Assembly: GCF_963422355.1 (NCBI RefSeq)
Contig: NC_085092.1
Span: 2,670,666 to 2,734,665 of the forward strand
DNA length: 64,000 bases
Direction of reading: 5' to 3'
Source of the DNA: Corticium candelabrum
Lineage: Eukaryota; Porifera; Homoscleromorpha; Homosclerophorida; Plakinidae
Below the pieces are notes generated by a model, which ran no database searches, had not been told where the DNA came from, and saw only the letters and a program-made list of their open reading frames with translations. Each line of letters starts with the position of its first letter. The first letter of the stretch is position 1. The position numbers and the translations under genes are program-made. Shown here piece after piece: positions 54,064 through 64,000 of the stretch.

Positions 54064-57000
54064 CCGGATGTTGACATGGCACGGATTGTGCTAGGATCGC
54101 TGGTTGTCGGTTGACCTAGTCGGCTCGTGGTTATTCATTTTCACGATTAAATACCTCAAGACTATAGTTTTTAACAGGCCATCAACATGTCTCAAACAGC
54201 TTCTCCGCCACCAATCTCTGGTACCAACTCCTGGTTGTCTATCTCATGCAATTGTACAGGTTGTGCATGGACCGGATCAAAGAACCGTTTTCTTGAGCAT
54301 TTTAGACTGGTACATGACCCGGACGACTTTCCATCGCATCTCAAATTTGAATTATGGCTATCTCAATGTCCCGGATGCAGACACTGGTTTCAACGCCTGA
54401 ATCAGCATCTCTCCAAATGCAAACCGTACCATGAGCTGAATAAACAACAGTTGACTTGTCAAATGCCATCTGTCAACAGAAACACCACGTCTCGACAGTA
54501 TAACAACGGATCTGGCAATAGCAACATAATATCCGGGATCTGTAGCCCTGTGAGATCACAAAGGCCATATGATAATGAAAGCACAATCTCTGGGAGATCT
54601 AGCCTTCCGACATGTATCTCAAATGTCACGTCCTCAGGCAACAGAAATTCAACGTCTTGGATGTCCTGCCAAGGAACTCCCCCCACCGTGCGTTGTGAAT
54701 CTCCTGTACCGTCAACGGACAGCTCTCACACCTCTTTATTTCACCTACCACCATTTAAAGAGTGTGCCGCAGCAAGTTTCAAATGGAATGATTTAGATGG
54801 CTCGGAAGCATGCAAGGAATTGTCCAGAATCTATGACGACGTCGTCTTTTGGAGAAAAAATCTGTTCCTTGTACCTTCAGGACGAGTTGGAAAAGATTTT
54901 GTTTCTGAAATGTGTAATCTTTTACAAGCATATAGCAATGCAACGGCTATGGAAGTTATTGCACTGAAAGCTTTCGTTGTCTTGCAAGTCCTGTTGTTCC
55001 AAAAGCCGAGTGCAAAATCAAAGAGCAGGGATCACGTCCATCACCTCCAGCGTCGACTGAACTTGTGGAAGGAAGGAAGATTTGATGAGTTGTTTAGGGA
55101 ATTAAAAGCTATACAGCAGCGCCTAGAGTCATCAAAGAAATCCCCTTCAAATCAACAGATTGAACGAATATTCAGTCGCCTAATGGTTCAAGGCAACGTG
55201 TACGCTGCTCTTAGATATTTGTCAGACAATACCAATGGAGGAATCTTGGCAATGGATGAAATAGTGGAAGGGTCTAATGGTCAAACTGCCATGAATGTTC
55301 TCAAAGAAAAGCACCCAGCCTCGCAACCAACATCAAACTCGGCGCTTCTTCAAAGACCAGTCAATGACATACCAGCAGTTATATTTGACCAGATTGATGG
55401 AGATGCCATCAAACGAGCAGCTCTACGAACTCAAGGCTGCAGCGGTCCATCTGGAATGGACTCTAATGCTTGGCGTCGTCTTTGTTGTTCTTTTGGTTGT
55501 CAGTCTGCTGAGCTATGCAACTCCCTCGCTGGGCCTTGCAAAAAGACTCTGCACAGAATTCGTTCACCCTCGTGGCTTACAGGCGTTTGTTGCATGTAGA
55601 CTAATACCACTCAATAAATGTCCTGGCTTAAGGCCAATTGGGATTGGTGAAACATTTAGAAGAATAATTTCGAAATCTATTGCAGCAGTAGTGAAGGACG
55701 ACATCTGCCAATATGCTGGTTCATTGCAAGTTTGTGCAGGGCAAGAAGGTGGCTCTGAAGCTGCAATTCATGCCATGAGATCGATATTCCACGCTGATGA
55801 GTCTGACTGTGTGTTGCTTGTGGACGCAAAAAATGCATTCAACACACTCAATCGTAATGCAACCTTGCATAATTCTAGGATAATATGTCCTGCTCTCTCA
55901 ACAATACTGATTAACACCTACAGAGTGGCAATTAACATGTACGTTATCGGCGGAGAGATAATACAATCAGTGGAAGGAACAACTCAAGGAGACCCATTAG
56001 CTATGGCAATGTATGCCATCGGAACTGTTCCTCTGATCTCTAGCCTTGCGGGAATCTGTAAACAAGTATGGTTTGCAGACGATGCGACTGAAGTAGGTAC
56101 CATAAATGAAGTTTGGAAATGGTGGGACAAGCTGACTGAAGTAGGAGGGGATTTTGGTTATCAAACCAATGCGACCAAGTCATGGTTAATCGTGAAACCT
56201 GAGGCAAAGAAACAAGCTGAAGTGGTCTTTGCAAATCCCGGTGTTCATATAACAACTACAGGAAAACGACATCTGGGTGCTGCCTTGGGTGATGACTGCT
56301 TTGTCGAGGAGTATATACGAGGAAAGGTAGATGAATGGGCTAAGCAAGTGTTGAACTTGACATTAATTGCAAAAACGCAACCACACGCTGCTTACTCAGC
56401 ATTTACACATGGTTTGATAGGGAGATGGAACTTCCTGCTGCGTACAGTCAAAGAGATTTCACATCTACTGGCTCCATTGGAGAAGGTCGTCCGTCAACAA
56501 TTCATTCCTGCTCTCACAGGTCAAACGGCTATCAGTGACGAAATGAGAAGCCTTCTAGCTCTACCTTGTAGACTTGGTGGTCTAAATGTTATTGACCCTA
56601 CACAAATGGCTGATTGGCATTATCAAACTTCAGAACGAATTACCGCCCCTCTTGCAGCTGAGATTGTAAATCAAGAACCTTCCTACTCTGTAGACAAGAA
56701 AGAAATTCAAAAAACAAAAAGGCATCAAAGTCAGAGAAAGAAGCAGCCCATAAATCAACCTTGAACAAGTTGAAAAGTGATGCATCTCCCTCTCTAAGAA
56801 GAACCATAGAACTGGCAGGAGAAAAGGAAGCATCGAGCTGGTTAACTGTCTTGCCGATCCAAAATCACGGATTTCATCTACCAAAGTGTGAATTTAGAGA
56901 TGCCATTTGTTTAAGGTATGGGTTGTCAATGAAGGACGTTTCCTCAAAGTGCTCATGCGGGTCAACATTCAATGTTGACCATGCTATGATATGCCCCAAA

Positions 57001-57714
57001 GGAGGATTTCCAACTATCAGGCATAACGAAGTGAGGGACATCACTGCAGATCTGATTAGTGAAGTATGCTCGGATGTGGCCATCGAACCGAGGCTAAACC
57101 CCCTCTCAGGTGAATGCCTACACAATCGTACTGCCAACAGGGACGAAGAGGCACGGCTGGATGTTTCGGCAAGAGGTGTATGGCGTCGTGGTGAACGCGT
57201 ATTTTTCGATATTAAGGTGTTTTACCCCAACGCGCAAAGTTACCAGGAGATGACCTTACCCCAAATCTTTCGGAACCATGAACTTGAGAAGCAGAGAGCC
57301 TATGGCGAGAGAGTCGGAGAGATTGAAGAAAGTAGCTTCACTCCATTGGTGTTGTCGTCAACTGGAGGCATGGGAAGAGAAGCAAACACTTTCTACAAAC
57401 GGCTAGCCAGCCTGATCTCAGACAAACAGGACACTTCCTACAGTCAAACAATGGCACTAATACGATGCAGAGTGAGTTTTTCTCTACTACGATCTGCAAT
57501 TCTTTGTGTTAGAGGGACGAGGTCATCGAAGCGCCATCCAGTACATCTTGACTTTGTTGACAGCATCGTCAGTGAGGCTCGCCTCATTGTCTAAGAACTC
57601 TTTTAGAACTAGTATATTGCATTATTGGTACAAACTATTGGATTGTATTCGATGTTGACTGTTAGACAACTAGCCTGTAATAGAGCAGCCATATGTTAAA
57701 AATATATGTATAGA
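54064..57714 (+). mobile_element. Full-length non-LTR retrotransposon with restriction-like endonuclease
   Basis: About 3.65 kb with a 123-bp 5' leader, one long coding region (broken by two shifts) and a 3' end ...AAAATATATGTATAG directly followed by (ATCC)8. Single ORF, N-terminal zinc fingers, central RT and C-terminal CCHC plus PD-D/E-x-K nuclease define the early-branching, often site-specific LINE group (R2, R4, NeSL, CRE). I cannot place it in a clade with confidence; a CRE-like relative is possible. No poly(A) tail is present. Confidence 0.9.
54187..57594 (+). pseudogene. RT-endonuclease polyprotein of the LINE, with two frameshifts
   Basis: The frame from 54187 (MSQTASPPPISGTNSW) encodes a C2H2 finger (C23, C26, H38, H43) and a CCHC finger (C61, C64, H74, C78), likely DNA-target binding, then a Ser-rich linker and the RT start. 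At an A5 run near 55539 the reading frame moves by +1; RT continues in 55540-56764 with LRPIGIGETFRRIISK, VDAKNAFNTLNR (motif A), TTQGDPLAMAMYAI and the FADD catalytic box (56072-56083). In an A-rich run near 56708-56720 it returns to the first frame, giving KASKSEKEAAHKS and then the endonuclease part to 57594: a CCHC-like site (C codons at 56950, 56956 and 56992, H at 56980) and nuclease residues RLDVSARG and FFDIKV. Together about 1135 residues. The shifts are opposite in sign and both in A runs, so they may be slippage mutations, sequencing errors or, less likely, programmed. Confidence 0.85.
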
Positions 57715-57746
57715 ATCCATCCATCCATCCATCCATCCATCCATCC
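57715..57746 (+). repeat. (ATCC)8 after the full-length LINE
   Basis: Eight ATCC units followed by CTCCATG. The same length as the array at 54032-54063. Confidence 0.95.
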
Positions 57747-57959
57747 CTCCATGTTCCGCCTTAATTCACTTGAGTAAGTGTTGCTGGCAGTGAAAGCAAA
57801 AGGAGTCTGTTCGACAGCTGCTCCATGTTTCTGTCGTTGATGATTGACAAGACCTGCTTGTATTGTTCTGTGTTGTAAAGGTGCAATCAGGCTGAGTACA
57901 CTGTAGGTGGGTCTGATCTGATAATTGCTTCATCTCCCTTTACCCTTCCTTCTCCCCTT
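57747..57959. other. Unique spacer
   Basis: About 210 bp between the ATCC array and the large duplicate; no gene or repeat recognised. Confidence 0.4.
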
Positions 57960-60756
57960 CAAACACGAAAATTTTGTAGTATATTAAAGCTGAATTACTT
58001 CTCAGCCGATTGGGTTACAGTTCTCACATATATCTAACCCTAGACTAAGGATAGCAACCTAATGACATGTGCTCAAGTGCTTTCCTTTCTTGTGATATGT
58101 CGAAAATAATCTATGCCGAAACGTTGATCCAATATTGAGCACTGTTTGAGAGAGTGTGGATTTCAGTGCAACTTTCTTGGAAAGCACTCAGGATGTCAAT
58201 TTGCAAGCTGCATGTCTAGAAAGAACACTCGATTTGTGATGACTAGTAGAACATAATGTGAGTTTATTATATATCAATGGATAGATGACTTACAGTATAG
58301 AAACAATCTAATCGTTGTTCGACGTGAGCAAAATATATGATCCAGATAGTCTGTAAGAAACTGTGATGCGCGAGCAGATTCTATTGCTCTTGATGACGAT
58401 TTTTGCTATATGACTGAATTGGCATCTGCTTCATATAGCTGAAATGGTTGCAAACATTTTAGGACGATTGGGAAGTACTGCAGCATCTTACCTTAGATGA
58501 ATGGAGCTCTTCAAGACACTATTCCTTCTTTGAGCTCTAATTAGTTACGCAAGTGTGAAGCATCCGGCTAGATCCCCGTTGGTGTTTCTAACAGCTTTAA
58601 CAATATAGACCTACAATCGAATCATCTACGCTTTCGAAAGGATGGTGTTGCAATCCACTTGATCAAGACCCAACTTATGATGAATGCTAGCTTTGATAAT
58701 ATGAGAGCTGCATTTTTGACATCATTGATTAATTAAATCATAACACAACCTTGTGTCTCTGAGTCAGGTAATTTCATTCTACACAAACAATTCAAATTTA
58801 TCTGTTTTATGTTTAGTTGCGTTGATCTAGGCCTACTGTAGTTTGATATTCAACTCGCTTTAATAAGCTCGCTAGCAAATCACAGTTATTCTTAATGCAA
58901 TGTGCCTGCAGTGGCAGCCAGAATGATATAAACTTACTATCACTATCCAAAATATGTTCTTTTTGTTTGCTCAAGAAAAAGAGATATGTCATCACATTTA
59001 CGTACATCAGCATATTTGCTCTCACATTGTCATTGTATATCATTTGAGCTAGTGATGAAATTAAGTACGCATTCTTCTCGCTATCGTACATTCAAATTAG
59101 ATAGATTGGTGTCATCCTAATGTTCTGTATAACACACCGAACTTAGAAAAATTAACGTCTAGATGTCTTCTCGAGGTAGGCAAATCTTTATTACATTGGC
59201 TACATTGAATTAGTTATGAGCTGTGCATTTGCTCTGGCAAAAGAAAACAGGACTAACAATTATAGACTAACAACAAGGTACAAGAGTAAGAACTGATGAT
59301 AGCCTAAATTATCTATGAAATTATGTAGTCTAGAAAGCACCCTTGTTGACAAGTGATGTGAAAGTATTTTTTGGTTCTTTGACACAGTCATTTGCCATCT
59401 AATTGAATTGGAATCTAGCTAGGATTTGGTAAAAAAAGATGAACATCCTGTAACTCTGATCTCGAATGACTCCAAAGCTGGATCCATTATTTGAAACTGA
59501 AACTGACCTTTCACATTTGAAAATCAAATGGAAGTACTATAAATTAACCAAATATTTGTTGAACGTACTTCTTAAACATTATAGTGTTCTATAGGTACTT
59601 AATAACAAGAAACTTTAAGAAAATACTAAATGAATACCAAATTTGTCATTGGCCGTTCCTCATAGTAAGACCATTGATTGACAGCAAATGCAATAAGTAG
59701 AATGTCAAAGGCTGATAGATTATGGAGATAATGTCAACTACGACATCTGCTAAATATTGCTGATATTTGATCAGCAACGTTGCAGTGCTGTCATTTAGTA
59801 GACTTTTCTAGACATGTGGTTGCGATTTTAGTGTTAGCACTGATAGTGTGCAGGCTGAGTGTAGTTATATAGTGTAACCATGCTATGGCTCATTACAGTG
59901 TTGAATGAACCATTGTTCAATTAAGTTGTGAGCTGTTGGACTGGTGATACTTTGAACAGTTGAATTCTTCTCTAGTTTGTGTAGTTGTTTTGAACAGTAT
60001 AATGATTCATTTATCCATAGATGTTTGTGCTGCTTGAGTGATCTCAATGATTCAATAAACTTTCTAGGACTAATGAAAAGTTGCAATTTGAGGCTAAAAG
60101 GTTGGGAAGCAACTCCACTATGTATTGGAATGCTCACAATAATAGCACTTACACCCGGACAGTGAAGTTTGTCAGAACACAAACAAGTTGTCCTGTAACG
60201 CTGCCATCACCACAACAGTTTTCATGGTGTCATAATTTTTTCGTTCGTAAGATGACATTGCAAGTAGCTCAACACACAAGGGTAGCGTTCTCTGTACAAG
60301 AAAATAATAAAAGAAGCAATTAGCAGAAGAGCACATCTTTATGTATACCTTGCAATTGGCAGGTGAGCGCTTGCTCACTTCAAATTTTTTACTTTTCTTC
60401 TGAAATTCATTAATTTTATTGGTCTGGAGAGACTTTACTTTTACGTTATTGCATAAAGTTTGAGTATGCTAACAGAGCACGTTTTCCATCTTAAACCTGA
60501 AAGTTTCGGTGTTGCAGTTTGACCTGTGCCAATGAATTGGATTGAATTCACATGCAGTGTCACATAGGTAGGCGTAGACAGTTGCTTCGAAGCCCAAGCT
60601 ATGCCATTGTTATTTGCATCTTGAAGCAACACATTTCAACGAGCCTTAGATCTTGTTTTGTTAGTTGTCTAAACATAGTCTGTGGAAACGCAAATCTTGA
60701 TTGCCTCTGACGACCTAACATCCATTTCACAATTACTATACTGTACTAGGCCATAT

Positions 60757-60892
60757 CAGAGGCGTCGCTGGACGTCCAAAATTGGGGAGGCCAGCGCTAG
60801 GATTATTGTCTATTGTCAATTGTCTAGACGGCCACGCCTACTAATATTGGGGGGCCATGGCCCACTCAGGCCCCTATTGAGCGACGCCTCTA
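60757..60892. mobile_element. hAT-like MITE, 136 bp
   Basis: Ends CAGAGGCGTCGCT and AGCGACGCCTCTA form a terminal inverted repeat. GCCATAT occurs on both sides (60750-60756, 60893-60899), extending to 8 bp with one mismatch. The sister copy reads TAGGCCATATCCTTCATTC at 17130 with no insertion. It contains GGCCACGCCTACT internally and encodes nothing. Confidence 0.9.
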
Positions 60893-61006
60893 GCCATATC
60901 CTTCATTCTACAATCCTTCTTGTTTTAGAGCACTCTGTGCCTAGTCCTCTTAGTTAGTCCATCTTTTAGCTCTGTCAAATTTAGCAATTCAAGCCTCTCT
61001 TCTTTG

Positions 61007-61240
61007 CTGGAATCTGGATTACTCTTGCCATCACATAGGACTCACCATCAACTACAAGAAGACCAAGCTTCTTGCTGTCCTACCTGGAGATGATGCCCGC
61101 CTTCCATTTTCCATTTTTCTTCATCCTGATTGTGACCCCATTGAGGTTTACCATCGTTTCATTACTTTGGAAGTTCTGTCTCCAACAGTTTCTAGGCAGG
61201 TCTGCAAAAAGGTCTTCTTTTTGGCTGTGAGAGCAAATAG
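61007..61240 (+). pseudogene. LINE reverse-transcriptase remnant
   Basis: Plus-strand pieces correspond to GLTINYKKTKLLAVLPGDDARL (61045-61110) and, further on, LEVLSPTVSRQVCKK...AVRANRAK (61167-61250). The motif order matches 21046-21310. Several frame changes are present and no catalytic box remains. Confidence 0.5.
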
Positions 61241-64000
61241 AGCAAAGATTTGCCAAGTAGTGGTAGTTTTAGCCTGGCAGCACCACTATAATGCTCATGT
61301 TTTAGAATACACACTGACTCGGTTTGGTTGTAAAATGCCGATTTGCTTCATATACAGTCGACCTGCTTGTATTGTGTCTATGGAACGAAGTTGTTTGTCA
61401 AGCTAGGTTTGTTTTGTTACAAGTAGGACATTCTTTAAAGTGTTCGAAAGGTATTATCGAAGTTACTGACCACATACATGCTTTGTTTGCTGCTACTCTT
61501 GTGATGAGATAACTCTGCAACACTTGTAAGCTCTGGGTGTAATCTATTTGTATAGGCAAGATAGTGGGATTGTTGATTTAATTGCTGTGCCTAAAACAAG
61601 CAACCAAACAACAGAAGGATCTTTTACACAATGATCAGCTCTTTTCAATAGACGATTGATGCAAATTACAATTGTTCCGAAAAGAAATAGAAAGGCTTCT
61701 GTCCCGCGATAATTATGAAAGTCATCATTTCATACAACATGCACGAATCCTTGACATATAAGTGCTGTTATATTCGGCAAACGGTTCGATCTGCCTAACA
61801 CGTACGGCTAGCGGAGTCTTTTGCAACCATTTCTATACGTCCTTGTTTATAGCACTGACTTAGAGAGCTGATTTACGTAGTGCACGTCTATTTGAAACCG
61901 TGGTCGGCAGTGGCGTCTCTCAACAGAAACGAGGGTAGAATGGTTTCGATAGCCTTGGACTGCATGACTCTTTCTAATTGTAGGCTCAGAGACGTAGCTG
62001 GTGAGTTCTATCTCACATCACTGCTGTGTATAGGCAACGAGTATGTTTTTTGATAGCCTTGAGATTATGAGAGGTAGTACTGTTAGAGCGAATGATTAGA
62101 TCCGAAGTATTAAGACATTTTGCTAGATGATATAGTAGAAAGCTAGTCAAAACAGTTTTTCAAATTCTAGACGACTGACAGTAGCTGAGCAGCTCTTATA
62201 ATTACCAGCCCATTGTAACTAAGCTTACTAGCCAACTTATAGTCTATATAGTTTTAAAATGGTACAGTACACGCAACAACAGCGTGTCCTCCGGTAATAA
62301 GCTAAAGCAGGGACAGTAGGAGTTTTGAATGGTGCACTGGATCCTAAAAGCTGCTAACCAATAATGCTACAGCTCCAACGTACTGTATAACGTCACAATA
62401 TCAATGCCGAGCCAAGCTTGTAGCAGTGAATTGATTTCCTATGAGATTTCGAAAGTGATTTATGCAGAAACGGTGCATGTACTCTAATAAATATATCTAT
62501 CCATATTGAGCGCTGCTGGAGAGTGAGTGGAGTGTTTTCGGAAAGCGGATCACTCGAAATGTCGATCTGCGAACTGTCTGTAGAAGAAACTCTCGATTTG
62601 TGAGGACTAGTAGAATGTAGTGTAGGTTGATTGAGTACCGAGCCTTATTTGAATGACAATATAGAAACGATCTTAACGTTGAGCAAAATATAGAAGTATG
62701 ATCCAGACAGTCTTTAAAAAATGTGTTGCGCGTAAGAGTCTATTACTCTTATGATACTTTGAGCTACCTGACTGAATTGGCACCTGCTCTATATAGATGC
62801 ACACATCTGAAATGGTTACAAATATTTGGGACAATCTTATCTAACGTACTCCAATGTCTTACCTCAGATGAATGAGAAGTCTTCATGACAATGTTCCTAC
62901 TTTGACCTCTAATTTGTTACGTAGGTGTGAAGCTTCCAGGTATACCCATTGACGGTTCTAACAGCTTTAAACCTACAATCGAATTATCTACCTCTTCGAA
63001 AGAATGATATGGATATCCAGTTAAAAATTACATGCACTACTCATGAAAGAATTATATACCGGTATTCACTTGATAAAGACATGCACTACTCATGATCAGT
63101 TCTAATTCAATTTGACAATGTGGGAGCTGCATTCGACATCATCGATCAAATCATTGTACGATTGTGTCTTTGGGAGACGAATAGGTTGATTCTACACGAA
63201 CAATCAAATTTATCTGTTCTAAGAGTCAATTTGATTGATCTAAGTCTACTTTAGTTCGATATTCAACTCACTCATTATTCAAAATTCATTTGATATTCAA
63301 AACCGTTATCAAATTACATTTTGCTTGATGCAATTTGCCCCCAGAATGATATAAAATTACTATCACAATCCAAAGAAACTGTTTATGTTTGTCCAATAGG
63401 AAGATATGCTGTCACGTTTAAGAACATTGATGTTGCCCTTACATTGACATCGTGTAGCAACATTTGAGAACTTCACATTCTTCTCGTCAACAGTGCGTAG
63501 TACCTCCAATTTTGAATTGTGTCATCTTGACTTTTCGTAGAACTTACCCAAACCGAGCAAAAATGATGTCTAGAAGTCTTCTCAATGTAGACGGATCTTC
63601 ATTACATCGCGGACTACATTATATTAGTTATCAGCTGTGCTTTTTACTATAATGACAGAAACCTGTAACAACAATGATAAACTAACAATGTACAAGAATA
63701 CGAATTGATAATTGCCATAATTATGTAGTCTAGAAAGTATCCTGTTGACAAATGGTATGTAAACTATGTAGTTCTTGACGATATCATTTGATACTTATTT
63801 GAATTGGAACTTTGCTAGGATTCGGTATACAATAATGAACATCTTGTGAGTCAGATCTCAAATGACTCCACAGCTGGATCCATTCTTTAAAACTGAATCT
63901 GACCTCGCTACCCCCGTAGAAAACGAGTGATGGGGGATGGGGGATTCATCCCCTCGCTCAGTGTAGGAATTTATATTTTCTGTGCTAGTGACTTTTGCAA

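Larger units (their letters stand above)
57960..64000. repeat. Large segmental duplicate, partner of 15543-20110
   Basis: Close match to 15543-16960 (57960-59360) and 17010-20110 (60625-64000), with 59360-60625 retained only here. No live gene. 59360-60625 itself contains host-unit motifs such as GGGAAGCAACTCCACTATGTATT and the GTGAAGTTTGTCAGAACACA block. The duplicate continues past the window end. Confidence 0.85.

Overview
This window looks like nuclear DNA of an animal, probably an early-branching one such as a sponge or cnidarian. That is an inference from content: a SOX-type HMG-box gene, Buster/ZBED-type and ZMYM/TTF-type hAT transposases, Ty3/gypsy elements, a non-LTR retrotransposon with a restriction-like endonuclease, TTAGGG-type repeats and large AT-rich non-coding stretches. 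No species can be named from the sequence alone. There are no operons; most of the window is mobile DNA and diverged copies of a large local duplication unit.

Layout, left to right. 1-1150: decayed Ty3/gypsy gag-protease piece running off the left edge. 1160-2800: host repeat plus a broken ZAD-like two-cysteine-pair domain. 2804-9445: old Ty3/gypsy element (minus strand) with both LTRs, interrupted by a hAT-Buster transposon (3362-5656) whose 601-codon transposase is still open. 9446-10147 and 14296 onward: host repeat, split by a young Ty3/gypsy element (10148-14295) with two 127-bp LTRs identical by eye and one 1295-codon gag-pol frame. 14296-27180: diverged copies of a several-kilobase host unit, with LINE reverse-transcriptase remnants, a 40-bp palindrome at a deletion junction and a GC-rich composite element carrying telomere-like repeats. 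27180-30690: the block containing the intact SOX-like gene (28377-29651). 30690-36500: another diverged unit copy with a LINE 3' fragment and a pogo/mariner-like element. 36500-40200: lower-repeat DNA with a candidate two-exon gene on the minus strand and a (CA)n tract. 40200-48850: a second copy of the left-hand host unit, broken by a decayed ZMYM/TTF-type hAT. 48855-49790: a roughly 0.94-kb fold-back element. 49800-52720: a second copy of the SOX block in which the gene is a pseudogene. 53087-57746: two copies of an endonuclease-bearing LINE, one 5'-truncated and one full length, each bounded on both sides by (ATCC)n. 57960-64000: a third large duplicate, matching 15543-20110 and holding a hAT-like MITE absent from the other copy.

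The duplications make the window internally informative: several insertions (Ty3 copy B, two MITEs, a SINE-like unit, the ZMYM hAT) can be checked against an empty paralogous site in the same window. The only strong host protein gene is the SOX-like gene; the two-exon candidate at 36.7-37.3 kb is weaker. The least ordinary item is the endonuclease-type LINE that appears to use (ATCC)n microsatellites as its target. All alignments were done by eye, so boundaries and similarities are approximate unless a motif is stated.
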